In this document: positions 32,083 through 44,283 of the stretch, piece after piece | How the letters are laid out: every line of letters begins with the position of its first letter | How positions within the stretch are numbered: position 1 is the first letter of the stretch | DNA from: Basidiobolus meristosporus CBS 931.73 | Taxonomy: Eukaryota > Basidiobolomycota > Basidiobolomycetes > Basidiobolales > Basidiobolaceae | DNA: 64,000 nucleotides | Assembly (NCBI GenBank): GCA_002104905.1 | Contig: MCFE01000134.1 | Coordinates: forward strand, 1-64,000 | Direction: 5' to 3' | Made by a program: the position numbers and the translations under genes | The notes under the pieces: model-generated | Told to the model about the DNA's origin: nothing | Database searches by the model: none | Seen by the model: only the letters and a program-made list of their open reading frames with translations

Positions 32083-33418
32083 GAAATTAGCTGATCTTTG
32101 ATCATTTTGCGCAAATAATCAAAATTGATGTGTCCCAATCTCCTGTGCCAAAGCATTGGTGTTTCTTCATTTAAGTTACATATATTGGCTTCCAGATATG
32201 ATAGAATATAAGTCAACTTGTATAGATTCTGATCTCTAATATCCAAAGCAATATGGGCACCATTTTGATCAGTGATCCTGCATCCAGAATTGTCAAAGCT
32301 GAAACTGAGTCCTTCTGCAGTGGCCTTGCTTAGAGATAGTAGGTTTTTGGCTATTTCTGGTATATAGAGTACTTCTTTAAAGATCAGTGTATGGTTTCCT
32401 GAACTGCTCCTAAGGTTTACTTGGATAGTTCCTTCTCCCACTGCATCAAGTGTTCTATTGTCACCCATGAAAACCTTCATGATTGGGATTTCTTGATATT
32501 GGGTAAAAAGTTCCTTTTGGTGTGTAAAGTGTTGAGATGCTCCAGAGTCTATATACCATGTCTGAGAATCCTTATTTGTGGTCATATTTAGTGCAGATAT
32601 GAGTAGTCTATCTTCAGTTGTTGCAGCATTTCCATATTCAGGCTTCTTTTGCTGATTATCTCCTTTTTGAGACACCAATCTGATGTGGGTCCTTACAATT
32701 TGCAGTAGTTGCAAAACAGGTTGCTGTTGCTGTTGTAAGGTCTTGGGTACCTCCTTTGTTGGTTATCATTGCTTATTAAAGCATTTTCTTCTTCCTTCTG
32801 ATTGGCACTTGATTTTCTTAATTCTTCATCCAGGAGCCTTCCATATACGTAATTTAGGGGCAAATCTTCAGTTCTGGACTCTGGGCCTGATAAAAGATCC
32901 TGAAACTTGTCTGTCCAGCTATTCAGGTGGGTAACCATCAAATCCTCATCAGTAGTTGGTACACCCACATATTCCATTTCATCAACCTGCAGGGTAATTC
33001 TACTATTTAGATTTATCATTTCTTCCCCTGGCAGCATCTTTGTAGTAAAGAATTTTTGTCACAGATACATTTTCTTAGCAACTTAACATGACTGGTAGGT
33101 GTCTTCCAATGCCTTCTGGGCATTCTTTGCCATTTTTACTCTTGAGCATTGAATTAGCAGTTTGTTGTTAACATTAAGGCAACTGCAGTTAAAAGCACTT
33201 TCTTCTTTCTTCTGGTACTTTGAGGCTTCCTCTCCCATGTTTTTAGAGGGCATTCTTCTCCCATGACAATATCCCAAAGACCTCTTTCTTGTAGCAGCAT
33301 CTTCATCTTCACCTTCCACACTTGGTAGTTAGATCCATCCAACTTTTCAGCAGAGGAAACACTTTCAGTAGTAGTAGTAGTAGACATTGCAGAGAGTGAC
33401 AGCTTGGGGCACATAGCC
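32083..33418 (-). pseudogene. Outer copia gag-protease part, decayed
   Basis: Minus-strand fragments read gag (33,083-33,418, starting near MCPKLSLSAMSTTTTTE), the CCHC region (32,693-33,037, ending FCNYCKL) and protease plus gag-pre-integrase (32,055-32,714, WYIDSGASQHF, ending at the inner copia insertion). Several frameshifts separate them. The primer site next to the LTR is mutated (GGCTATGTGCCCC). Confidence 0.85.
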
Positions 33419-33768
33419 TGTTGTAAGAGTCTTGGAGATATTGGAAGTGACTGGGAGAACAAGTAGATTATGTGGTTTTCACTTATTGATTTATTGAATG
33501 TAAAAGTAATATTTATACTTTTACATAGTCTTAGCATAGAGAACATGTAGAGTAGGCTAAGGGCAGTCCCAAGAACCTGTGTGCAAAGTTTGGGGCTGTT
33601 TGGACAACTTTGAGAATTTTCATGTTCTGGGTACCTGGTATTTTGGTGAAAATATTCTAAGTAAATCCCAACAAGGAATTTTGGTCAGTATTCTCTAGGA
33701 TTTGAAGGTAATGATCTAACTGACCAAGTTAGGTGAATACTCAGGTGGAATTACAAACTTTTACAACA
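33419..33768 (-). repeat. 5' LTR of outer copia
   Basis: 350 bp, TGTTGTAAG...TTACAACA, followed by AGTTA. Confidence 0.85.
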
Positions 33769-34015
33769 AGTTATACTTTTGATAAAGTGTGATAAATAAA
33801 TGTGCCAAGTTTATTAAGGAAGGTCCCAATAATATGTGTGCAAAGTTAGGGGTCTATTGTACAATTTTGAGAAAGGTCATAATCTGACTACCAGATCATT
33901 TGGAGATAATATTGCAAGTAAATCCACATATGATATTTGGCCAGTACAGAATGCCTATCACAGAATAAGATCTATGTGACTATATTAGCATGAGTACATA
34001 GGTGACAACTTGATA

Positions 34016-34870
34016 ATCATAGCAGAAAGGAGTATTCTATGGTGGATTGTTTATCTTCCAAACCTTTGTCCCCAATCAGCCTTAGCACATCCCAGAAGAT
34101 CCTGTTATGGATCCTTAAAGGTGTGCCTTAAGCCAAAAACAGCAGTTCCTTCTAAGTTTCTAACAACCCACTGCACTGTTGTAGTATAGCCAGATACATA
34201 GTTCTGATAATGCTGGCCAACAAATCCAACAGAATATGAGATGTCTAGTCATATTCTAGGCAAGCTCTACATCCAACCACCAACTGTATACTTACAAGAG
34301 AAGTCTGGGCTTTCAGATGACACCCATAAGGTTTATCCCATAGGGGTAGCAGCTGGTTTACTGTCTTCCATTTGGTGCCAATCAAGCATCTCTTGAATAT
34401 AGTTGGACTTGCTTAGGGCTGTTATTTGGGTGCTTCTGGCTATGGAGAGCTTCATCCCTATATAGTACCTGTGCTGTTGAAGATTAGACATCTTGAACAC
34501 ATTGGAGAGGCTGGATTTAGTCTCTTCCAATATTTCTTGGTTATTGGTAGCTATAATAAGATAATTCACATAGAGGGCTAATAGAACTAAGCTTGCTCTA
34601 TCTGACTCATAGTGATGCTGTAGTCAGTAGTACCTCTTTGGAATCTTAGGGATTTCAAACAGGATTCTACTTTGCAATTCCATGCTCTTGTTCACTATGG
34701 AGACTATAAGGAATTTTTTTGAGTTTGCAAGCCATATAGAGCAAATTTTGATATTATAAGTCTATTATGATGCCCATATATATGTTCTCATCAAGTTCCT
34801 TATTCAAAGTGAAGCATTTTCAATCATTCAATAAGTGCAAAGCTGATATTGGCTCCAATATTGCCCTGTA
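34016..34870 (-). pseudogene. Copia reverse transcriptase/RNase H remnant
   Basis: The only sizeable frame (34,333-34,569) reads NYLIIATNNQEILEETKSSLS and then SKPAATPMG, matching the copia polyprotein region after the YVDD catalytic motif. The catalytic Asp pair has become N-Y, and stops or shifts interrupt both sides. Non-functional. Confidence 0.7.
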
Positions 34871-35086
34871 AAAATTATTAAGATGATCCCATCAAAAGAC
34901 CATCTCAAAGTTAAAGTCCCATGACTAAGAGGTACTGATCCCATCAGGACAACATCCAGACACTGTTGAAAATAATTGTGCCCCAGATTTGATAAAAAAC
35001 TTGTTCAAAGTTTTTCATTGCAACAATGTTTAAGTGGCTTTTGATTGGTTCCCTGCCAATTTGGTCACTCTCTGATCCCAGACACT

Positions 35087-35820
35087 AGACTTGTTCCGTT
35101 GGATAGTGCCACATTGAGCCATGAGTGCCAAATGATGCCATAGTGTGCCAGAGAGGTCAAGTGAGCCTACACTTGGCCACAGAGTGTGAAAAGTAGCTCT
35201 GCATCTTCATGTAAAGCAGCCCCTGTGTTTCACCCATTGTGCAGGAGAAAATCCATTTTTTGACCTTTTTTTGTGGATCAATGTAGCTCAGGATGTGTAA
35301 GAGCACAGGAGAACTGAAGATATGCATCTGGTACTCAATACCCATGGCACTCTGAATCTAGCTCCTGTAGCTTGTATGATGTCACAAAAATGAATGGCAC
35401 TATCTTGGTCCACTGGTACTATCTGGCACTATATTTAAATATTAGCCCTAAAGTAAGATCTATACAAAGCACTTATAGTGTCAGATAGTACCAGTGGACC
35501 AAGATAGTGCCATTCATTTTTGTGACATCATACAAGCTACAGGAGCTAGATTCAGAGTGCCATGGGTATTGAGTACCAGATGCATATCTTCAATCTGCTT
35601 GTGCTCTAACACATCCTGCACAATATTGATCCAAAAAAAAAGGTCAAAAAATGGATTTTCTCCAACACAATGGGTGAAACACAGGGGCTGCTTTGCATGA
35701 TGATGCGGAGCTATGTTTCTCACCCTGTGGCCAGGTAGAGGCTCAATTGGCCTCTCTGGCACACTATGGCATCATTTGGCACTCATGGCTCAATGTGGCA
35801 CTATCCAACGGAACAAGTCT
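35087..35820. mobile_element. Foldback element, copy 2
   Basis: 734 bp, the same length as copy 1, with AGACTTGTTCCGTTGG at the left and its perfect reverse complement at the right, flanked by ACT on both sides (35,084-35,086; 35,821-35,823). The empty site is visible in copy B (about 40,884, CCCAGACACTCTGTTGCC). Both arms carry TATGATGTCAC where both arms of copy 1 carry TAACATGTCAC. Confidence 0.93.
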
Positions 35821-35928
35821 ACTCTATTGCCTCCTACTTTTGTGCAAATTGATTGGCTATTACCTCTTTTCACACTCCTTACTTCCTGACTCAACCATTT
35901 CTGTTACTTTTCATGTGTACAAATTGAT

Positions 35929-37997
35929 TTATTTCCATTGAAACTTCAGTTGTACAGCAATTGCCAATTGTATTGACCTATACAAGTCCCTATACCCCAC
36001 ACTAGCATTAAGCCCAACCCCACCCTCAACAAGTAACTCCATCAAAATCCACCACTCAATATGTATTTCTGAAGTTACACTCTGGTTCCATGACTTTGGC
36101 AGGAGCCCAACAGCTTTATGCCACTGTTCTTTCACTGGTTCCCTCACATACTGGTCTTCAGCCAGCACTGCAAGGTCTAGCACCTCAACTGCCAGTCTCT
36201 ACAATAAGTCCTTGCAATATTCCAGTGTGTTTTCTTGAGCACTGCTCTTTAAGAAGTGCTGCAACCTCTTTGTGTGCCTATCAATGCTCCAAAGCTCCAC
36301 TGAAGGTATTGTGATAGTCTTTTGAGCTCTTGACCTTGTAGCCTTGTCTGTCAGTGGGATCTCCACTCTGTCAACAATGAAAGATGTGGAGGCTGTGGTA
36401 GATGAATTGCCTTTTTCAGCAAGCTCATCTACCTTGCTGGAGTGTAGCTCAACTGGCTGCACTTCCAACTCTTGTGAAAACAGCTGTTTTCTTGTTGGTA
36501 ATTCTTCTTGGCCATGATGGGACTCAGTCTGTTCCTGGCTTGCAGCATTATTTGGCAAGAATGGCAGCTTTTTTTGCATGCCTCCCTGTCTCAGGCTTGG
36601 GTAGACATCTTTCCCTTTACCTTTTCCTTAATCATCGCCATGTCTTTCACAACTACTTTGTCTGAGTACTTCTTGTAAAGAACTACATTTTCTCCTGGAA
36701 ATATTCTGCTCTGGCACATCTGTTTTGACCTGCTTGTCCCTTACTGGCACTCTTCTGGCAACCTGACATTTCTTTTCCACGTGTTTTGAGCTCTTGACCA
36801 TAGCTGTAACAGGCTCCTGTGAAAGTGGCCGGTTTTTGTCACCGCCAGGGCCTTCACTGCTACTTTGATTTTGTGCTTCTTGAGTGGTACTATGCTATTT
36901 CCTTGATAAATTCTGTGCTGGTGCATCTGTGTCTGCCTGCTTGTCCCTAATTGGCACTCTTCCAGCTACCTGACATCTCTTTGATGCTTGTTTGAAGCTT
37001 TCAGCCCTGCTGGTAGCAGGCTCTTGAGGAAGCTGCTGGTCTTTAGCCATGGCACACTTGTTCTTCTACCTTTGATAGTTTCTGTAATTCTTAAAATACT
37101 CTCTTAGCATACCAATGCTGGCCCAAAATCTGTTTGCCCATAGGAATCCAGGATAATGCTCATGGAACAGCTCAAGTGCATTCTGCATGGCCTTGAGTTC
37201 CTGATGGTCCCATTGTATGCAGCCTTAAGGTGATGGCATGCTAGACTTCCAACAGCCTCTTGTATATTAGCCCAATCTACATTATTGCACTCAACAGCTT
37301 CACAGATCTTCAATGTCTTTTGAATTTTAGGCCTTGGTATAAACACCACATTGTCTCCCTCCCATGTGGTGATAGGTTCTTCTGTGGGCTTTATCTTTGT
37401 GCACTGTTGTTGTGCTTCAAAGACTGTATGGTGTTCCTCTGCTGTTACATCAGGCAATGGCTCAATTCTTGGCTGTGACATTGAGCTACTTGAGTTCCTT
37501 CTTTGCAGCAAAGATACTGCTTTCTCTACATGGGATATTGATTGCTCTACACATATTATCAGCTCATCCCATTTCTGGACTATTTCCTGATTTCTCTGGG
37601 CCGTTACATATATCCTATCAGCCACTGCACCTAATTGCTTCATTAATGCTTTGGTATGAGCTGGAAGCATACTTGCTAATAGGGGTAGTGGTGATGTTAT
37701 CACGGCCACTTGCTGGTTTTCAACTGAGGGTACTGCATTTGCTACATACTCATCTGCCTGAGCACAACAGTCAGTTTGTGGCTCTGCTGAGGTTCTCAGT
37801 TGCCTACTTCACTAAGAGCCTGAGAAGTCCACATTATTAACTTCAATGGGCACGCTGTCCACAGGGCCTTTTTTGGATGTAGCCCCACTTGTTGCACTGA
37901 ATGTCAAAGCAAACTGTTGTGTAACTGTTCTTCTGTTGCCATCAGAGGTGGGGTTTGGTTGGAAACCAGACAACTTTGCTTTATTTTTTGGCAGCAT
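35929..37997 (-). pseudogene. Companion gene of the DNA transposon, broken, function unknown
   Basis: Read from 37,997 downwards. An N-terminal piece (37,812-37,997, SGFQPNPTSDGNRRTVTQQF) is followed by a coiled-coil-like segment (37,104-37,709, with RNQEIVQKWDELIICVEQSI and EKAVSLLQRRNSSSSMSQPR). Short Lys/Arg-rich stretches come next, then a C-terminal piece (35,929-36,579) with ELWSIDRHTKRLQHFLKSS. The same modules recur in copies B, C and D. I recognise no enzyme motif. Its divergent position next to the transposase in two copies suggests an accessory protein, but this is inference. Stops and shifts separate the pieces. Confidence 0.6.
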
Positions 37998-38239
37998 ATG
38001 TATGGAAGTGAGTCAAAACAAAGGGGAAATAGTGTTACCTATACATGTGTATGTGGTGCCACAGCTTTTTTTATAATGCTTACTATGGCGGGTCATCATT
38101 GAATCTTACATTCATGTAGGTGCAATGTCTCAAATACAAAACTGTCTTAAGTTTGCATGAGTATTGACCAAAAAGTGATATAATAGCATTCCATTGTTGA
38201 AGGTCAAACTGTTTGCCCCATGGACAAGACTACTTTGAC

Positions 38240-40692
38240 TCAATGCTGTAAGAGAAGAGAAAAAGACCATGTGGCTATTGTGGCAAGCCTCTCAGTCATC
38301 AAGAACACAGACAGCATAGGAAGTATTACAAGGATCATGGCCAGTGTCTTGCCACCCAAGTCATATTTGACCATTCATTAGTCATTAATGTACCACCATT
38401 ATCTTGCCAGCCAGTTGATACTTCTATATTGACACCTGGCCATCTTTGTTGCCTTGCACAAACTGGGTCAGGTGAGTTTGTGACACCTTTAGGCTCCCCT
38501 TAGCCTTCTGATTATGGCACACATAGTGATAGCTCTGACAAAAAAGGCTCACTGATGGATTTGAGCATATCTCCCCTAACAACAGTACCACATATGAGCC
38601 TGGTCAAATCCCTATATGCAATGACACAATACCCATTGACACAAATGCTAAGAATACTTTATAGTGCCAAGTGAGCCCAGAAATCCACCTACTGGCAAAT
38701 GATGTAATGTTGTGGCTAGTGAAGTGGCGTGTTTCTACTAATATCAGTAATGGAGACTTTGGGGATTAATTACTACATCTTGCCAAAATCATACCAGGAA
38801 GCACATACCATGTATATGGTATAAGTGGACAACCATCATGCGGCTGGCAACTTGCAATCCAGAGACTGTCCTGATTCCAGCATGTGCTAACAGTTGCATA
38901 GCATTCACATTCAAAAATGCTACCATTGCAACATGTCCAAATTGTCAGCAATCCACCACCATTGAGGGAAAACATTGTTCACACTCTGGATATATTCCAG
39001 TCATACCCTGTCTGAGGAAGCAGATGCAGTCCAACAAATATTGCAAAGCTATACAGTACTGCACTCAGTATTAATCAAGCGTGAACATATCCAATATATT
39101 TGATGGCAAGCATTACAAACAGCCAAGAAGCATGTGCTACTTTAAAGGTATGCATGACCGTACCTTTGCTCTAGCACTTGATAGACTCTTATTAAACAAG
39201 TATGCTACTAACAAATCCTGCTGGCCACTGATTAGACTTGTTCCATCATTCCAGCTGATCATAGTGCCCAATAGTGCCATAACATGCCAGATGGTGCCTG
39301 ATCATGTCTCAGAGTGCCATAGCATGCCAGATGGTGCCTGATCATGCCTCAGAGTGCCAGATGGTGCCATACAGTGCCAATTTGGCATCAAGATTGACAT
39401 GCATATGACCCTATAATATCAAATTAATAACAAATTATACAGCACTCTCTGGCACTATGATCAATGGCACAATGGAACAAGACTATTCTCAAAAATCTGA
39501 ATATGCTGCCCATCTTATGGTATCAGAGCAATAATCTGACAGTAATCTCACTGATATCTGGGCCTAAATCACCATCCAGCCTAGAGAGCTACTTGTATCC
39601 CTTGCTGGATGAATTTTGTATGCTTTCCAGTGGGATAGCAGTAAATGGCCATCATGTAAAAGAACATATTATTATCTGCATTGGAGATACCCCAGCCATC
39701 AGCAAGATGGCAGGTTTTTCCAGGCATAATAGATGGTATTACTGTCAAATGTGTCAGACCCAGGAGATTTACTCCATAACTCACACACATTACTATTGCC
39801 CAACACCAGCACTAAGAACAGCATCTTTCCACAGAGAGAATGCACAGAAGTCAGCATGCCATTGCAGCAAAGTTGGTAAGCTATAAGCTATTGGCTGGAG
39901 TATGGAATCAATTGGAAACCAGAGATACTTAAGATAGAGGGTTTCTGTTGGAGCAAAAGCCTTCTACTGGGAGCCATGCATTTGCTTCTCAACAATATCC
40001 CTGTACTGATGACCAAGTTGTACATGGGGCATTTCAAGCTAAGTGAACCCTTTGAGATACAGGGGAAATAGGAAAGAATTGGCAAGATATTACAGAGTCT
40101 CCGCTACCCTAAGTATGTCTCACGGGCTCCAATTAATATTCATATGCATACTCAACAATACAAATGCATAAACTGGATGAACTGGATATGGATTTATTCA
40201 AATGGCATTCTGAAGCCATTCCTATCAAGAGTACATTGGAAGCATTGGGAGTCATATGTGGACATTGTACAAATATTTATCCAGAAGCAGATCACCAATG
40301 CCAACTTGACACATCTACAGCTGTTGTGTAAGGATTTTGTGATGGGATTTGAGCAGCTATACTACAAGCATAAAGCTGAGCTCATAGATCTCTGCCACTG
40401 TTGTATCCATTCTCTACTCCATCTTGCACAGTGTGTAGAGAATATTGGGCCTTGCTTTGCCTTTTGGGAGTTTCCTATGGAGCAGATATGCGGGGAGATA
40501 GGAAGAGAAGTCAAGTTGCAGGTACTAATATATCCCAATCTCATTGTGAATATTACCTTCAAGTCCATTGTGGATGCAATGAGTTTGCACATGGAGGACA
40601 GCCAGGAAGAATTGGAAAATACTGAGGACAAATGTGCACATGGAGAAACCTATGTCTATGGCATTAAGAAGCTCCCAATGAAACAATATTGA
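38240..40692 (+). pseudogene. Plavaka/TNP2-like transposase, decayed
   Basis: Starts with a zinc-finger-like RPCGYCGKPLSHQEHRQH near 38,260, then a Cys-pair segment (CPNCQQSTTIEGKHCSHSGY, about 38,937-38,995). HDRTFALALDRLL comes just before the 251-bp foldback insertion. After it come ISLISGPKSPSSLESYL, then IIICIGDTPAISKMAGFSRHNRWYYCQMC, the strongest match to the Plavaka/TNP2 (CACTA-related) transposase pattern, whose homologues read F/V-GD-PAI...GHN...C-x2-C. The last piece (40,144-40,692) with LCHCCIHSLLHLAQ and the downstream GEIGREVKLQ resembles the family's C-terminal region. At least ten in-frame stops; non-functional. Confidence 0.72.
39234..39484. mobile_element. Foldback family deletion derivative, copy 3
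   Basis: 251 bp, AGACTTGTTCCAT at the left and ATGGAACAAGACT at the right (one mismatch in the repeat), flanked by ATT on both sides. The transposase pseudogene continues across it. Copy D has the unoccupied version CTGGCCACTGATTCTGAC at about 54,822. Internally it has short imperfect repeats of AGTGCCATAGCATGCCAGATGG. Confidence 0.88.
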
Positions 40693-41714
40693 GATGATTC
40701 CGTCAAAAGGTCATCACAAATTGCAAGTCCTGTGACTAAGAGGTACTGATCCCATAAGTACACTGTCTAGAGGCTGTTGAACAATAATTGCACCCCATAT
40801 CTCACCAAAAACTTAGTCAAAATTTTTGTCACAACAATGTATAAGTGGCTTCTGATTGGTTCCCTGCCAACTTGCTCACTCCCTGATCCCAGACACTCTG
40901 TTGCCTCCTACATATGTGTGCATTGCTTGGCTAATACCTCTTTTTCACACTCCTTACTTCCTAACACAACCAATTCTCTTACTTTTCATGCATACAAATT
41001 GATTTTTTTCTGTTGAAACTTCAGTTGTACATCAATTGCCAATTGTATTGACCTATATTAGTCCCTATACCCTTCATTGCCCTTAAGCCTAACCCCACAC
41101 TTAACAAGTAACTCCATTAAGATACACCACTCAATAAGTATATCAGCTGCAATGCTCTGGTTCCATGACTTTGGTGGGAACCAAACAGCTTTATGCCACT
41201 GTTTGTTCACTGGTTCCCACATGTCCTGGTCTTCAGCCAACACTGCAATGTCTGGCACCTCATCTGCCAGTCTTTGCAATAAGTACATGCAATATTCCAG
41301 TGCGTTTTCTTGAGCACTGCTCTTTAAGAAGTGCTGCAACCTCTTGGTGTGCCTATCAATGCTCCAAAGCTCCACTGAAGGCATTGTGATAGTCTTTTGA
41401 GCTCTTGACCTTGTAGCCTTGTCTGTCAGTGAGATCTCCACTCTGTCAACAATGGAAGATGTGGAGGCTGTGGTAGATGAATTGCCTTTTTCAGCAAGCT
41501 CATCTACCTTGCTGGAGTGTAGCTCAACTGGCTGCACTTCCAACTCTTGTGAAAACAGCTGTTTTCTTGTTGGTAATTCTTCTTGGCTATGATGGGATTC
41601 AGTATGTTCCTGGCTTGCGGCATTATTTTGCAAGAACCACAGTTTTTTTTGCATGCCTCCCTGTCTCAGGCTGGGGCAGACATCTTTCCCTTTACCTTTT
41701 CCTTTATCACTGCC
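40693..41714. mobile_element. DNA transposon copy B, partial
   Basis: Begins directly after copy A with the same opening block, and holds the non-coding leader plus the C-terminal part of the companion gene. It stops where a plus-strand copia fragment begins. It has no foldback element at the site used in copy A, so it documents the empty site. Confidence 0.72.
41058..41714 (-). pseudogene. Companion-gene C-terminal fragment (copy B)
   Basis: An open minus-strand frame of about 219 codons, the longest uninterrupted piece of the companion protein. It is Ser/Gln/Glu-rich, with EELPTRKQLFSQELEVQPVE, DRVEISLTDKATRSRAQKT, then HFLKSSAQENALEYC and EPVNKQWHKAVWFPPKSWNQ. The frame runs on into copia DNA at its 5' end, so the true start is lost. 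Predicted helical and basic; no known fold recognised. Confidence 0.6.
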
Positions 41715-42345
41715 AGGTCTTAGAAAGTTCTCAAAGTTGTCCAAACAGCCTCAAACTTTGCACACATGTTCTTGGGACCTCCCTTAACGTATACTACAAG
41801 TGTGTTATGCTAAGACCCTGTAAAAGTATAAATGCTCTTTTACATTCAATAAATCATTAAGTGAAAACCACATAATCTACTTGTTCTCCCAATTGCTTCC
41901 AGTATCTCCAAGACTCTTACAGCAGGATATGAGCCCCAAGCTGTCACTCCCTGCAATGTCTACTACTGCTATTACTGGAACTTGTCCCTATGCTGAAAAG
42001 TTGGATTGATCTAGCTAACAAGTTTGAAAGTCAAAGATGAAGATGCTGCTACAAGTAAGCGGCCTTTGGGATATTGTCATGAGAGCAGTATGCCCTCCTA
42101 AAAATGTTGGAGAGGAAGCCCTAAAGTACCAGAAGAAAGAACAAAGTGCCTTTAACTGCATTTGCCTTAATGTTGAGGACAAATTGCTAATTCAATACTC
42201 AAGAGCAAAAATGGTAAAGAATGCCTGGAATGCATTTGAAGACTCCTACCTGTCATGTTCAGCTGCCAAGAAAATGTATCCAAGATGAAAATTCTTCACT
42301 ACAAAGATGCTGCCAAGAGAAAAATGAAAAATCTAATAAACAGAT
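41715..42345 (+). mobile_element. Copia fragment (5' LTR end plus gag start), opposite orientation
   Basis: Plus-strand copy of the copia LTR 3' two-thirds (41,715-41,930, ending CAAGACTCTTACAGCA). It is followed by GGATATGAGCCCC, a mutated primer site, and a gag fragment (42,037-42,288, GLWDIVMRAVCPPKNVGEEA). Both ends are truncated inside the DNA-transposon sequence. It is opposite to the main copia nest. Confidence 0.8.
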
Positions 42346-43176
42346 TCTATCAAAAATCATTGTGATGATCCTGTCAAAAGGCCATCACTAATTCCAAGTC
42401 CTGTGACTAAGAGGTACTGATCCTGTCAGGACACTGTGTAGTGACTGTTGAATAATACTTGCACCCTAGGTTTCATAAAATATTTGGTCAATTTTTAATC
42501 TCAACAACGTATCAATGGCTTTTGATTGGTTCCCTGCCAGCTTGCTCACTTTCTGATCCCAGACACTCAATCACCTCCTATGTTTGTGTACATTGATTGG
42601 CTATTGCCCCTTTTCACACTCCTTACTTCCTGACTTAACCATTTCTCATACTTTCAATTCATATAAGTTGATTTATTTCCATTGAAACTTCAGTTGTATC
42701 TTAATTGTCAATTGTATTGACCTATACAAGTCCCTCTACCTTACACTAACATTAAGCCCAACCCCACACTCAGTGAGTAACTCCATTCTAATCCACCACT
42801 CAATAGGTATTTCTGCTGTAATGCTCTGTTTGCATGACTCCAGTGGGAACCTAATAGTTTTGTGCCACTGTTCACTCACTGGTTCTCACACATCCTGGTC
42901 TTCAGCTGGCATTGCAAGGTCAAGCACCTCATCTGCCAGTCTTTGCAATAAGTCCTTATAATATTCAAGTGTGTTTTCTTGAGCACTGCTCTTTAAGAGG
43001 TGCTGCAACCTCTTGGTGTGCCTATTAATGCTCCAGAGTTCCACCAAAGGCACTTTGATAGTCTTTTGAGTTCTTGATGTTGTAGCCTTGTCTGTCAGTG
43101 GGATCTCCACTTGTCAATAATGAAGGATATGGAGGCTGTTGTAGACAAGTTGTCTTTTTCAGCAAGCTCAACTAAT

Positions 43177-43455
43177 TGTCATGAATAGACACAAGGCAGG
43201 AGAGTAGGGCTAGGCATGGCAGGAACAGGAAAGGACTTAGGTGTGGATCAACAAGGCAAGGTGGATTTCCAAGGCAAGGCTGTTTATTCAAGACCTGTGT
43301 TTATCAAACTGAGGAATACTTAAGGGAAGATAGGACTATATATACTTTTTGGCTATACTGATGCCAAGAGATATTGGCTAATACTAATGGGGTTGTGGGC
43401 TGAGGCACAGCATTGGTGCTGGGGACAATGACATAGATGACACAGCACTGAAACC
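43177..43455. mobile_element. Truncated relative of the 26,723-27,249 solo LTR
   Basis: Shares GAATAGACACAAGGCAGGAG, GATTTCCAAGGCAAGG and ATATACTTTTTGGC with the solo LTR and then diverges after TGAGGCACAG. Companion-gene sequence resumes near 43,467. Confidence 0.65.
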
Positions 43456-44283
43456 AGAGGCCCAAAATCCATTTGCACATTAGAATCTAGGAAAATGCTC
43501 ATGGAACCAGTCAAGCACTTTCTGCCAGGCCTTGAGTTCCTGATGGTCCCATGGTATGCAGCCTTGAGGTGATGGCATGCTAGACTTCTGATGGCCTCTT
43601 CAATATTGGCCCACTCTTCATTATTGCACTTAATGGCTTAAAAGATCTTTAATGTCTTTTGATTTTTAGGCTTTGATGCAAACACCATATTGTCTCCCTC
43701 CCATGCTGTGATAGCTTTTTCTGTGGGCTTTATCTTTGAGCACTGTTGTTGTGCTTCAATGACTGCATAGTGTTCCTCTGCTGTTACATTGGGAAATGGT
43801 TCAATTCTTGGCTGTGACATTGAGCTACTTGAGTTCCTTTGTTGCAGCAGAGATATTGCTTTCTCTACCTGGAATATTGATTGCTCTACATGTATTGCCC
43901 ACTCATCCTGTTTCTGGACTACTTCCTGATTTCTCTGGGCCATTGCATCTATCCTCTCAGTTACTGCACCTATTTGTGTGAATATATGACATTCTTGTAT
44001 TTGAGACATTGCACCTACATGAGCGTAAGATTTAATGATGACCTGCCATATCAATAGTTATAATCTAAATGTTGTTGCACCACATACCACATTGTATAAC
44101 CTATTTGCCCTTTGGTCTAACCCACTGCTTTATATATGCCCCTAACAAATAAAGCAAAGTCATCTGGCTCCTAACCCTGCTGCACTGCAGATAGCAGAAG
44201 AAGAATGGTTGGAAAACAAATTACTTTGATATTTATTGTAACAAGTTAGGCTACAATCAAAAAGAGCCATGTTGACAGTATTT

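Larger units (their letters stand above)
23133..33768 (-). mobile_element. Outer Ty1/copia element (interrupted by three later insertions)
   Basis: Two LTRs (23,133-23,479 and 33,419-33,768) begin TGTTGTAAG and end TTGCAACA/TTACAACA. Coding sequence on the minus strand runs from gag next to the right LTR to RNase H next to the left. Removing the foldback element (25,945-26,678), solo LTR (26,723-27,249) and inner copia (27,398-32,082) restores a colinear copia of the same family as the inner one. All reading frames are broken. Confidence 0.88.
23047..34873 (-). mobile_element. Oldest copia layer, split by the outer copia insertion
   Basis: Bases 23,047-23,132 resemble the start of the copia LTR, and 33,769 to about 34,015 resemble the rest of it. 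Between them sits the outer copia (23,133-33,768), flanked by AGCTA/AGTTA, a plausible 5-bp target duplication with one change. About 34,016-34,870 continues in minus orientation as decayed RNase H and reverse transcriptase sequence. The 5' half of this element is missing where the DNA-transposon copy A begins. Boundaries are approximate because similarity is low. Confidence 0.55.
34874..40692. mobile_element. Plavaka/TNP2-like DNA transposon, copy A
   Basis: Longest of four related segments. It starts with a conserved block (ATGATCCCATCAAAAG...GACTAAGAGGTACTGATCCC) that also opens copies B, C and D in the same orientation. It then has about 1 kb of AT-rich non-coding DNA, a minus-strand companion gene (about 35,930-37,997) and a divergent plus-strand transposase gene (about 38,240-40,692). 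Both genes are broken. Two foldback elements sit inside it (35,087-35,820 and 39,234-39,484). I could not define terminal inverted repeats or a target duplication, so the element ends are provisional. Confidence 0.7.

Noticed and set aside
33369-33386. AGTAGTAGTAGTAG run as a regulatory repeat
   Set aside because: It is the Thr-rich start of copia gag (TTTTT) on the minus strand, a short coding microsatellite.
35087-35820. Foldback element as an assembly artefact (inverted duplication of a read)
   Set aside because: Two copies of equal length occur at different sites with clean 3-bp duplications and empty sites, and the arms differ at several positions.
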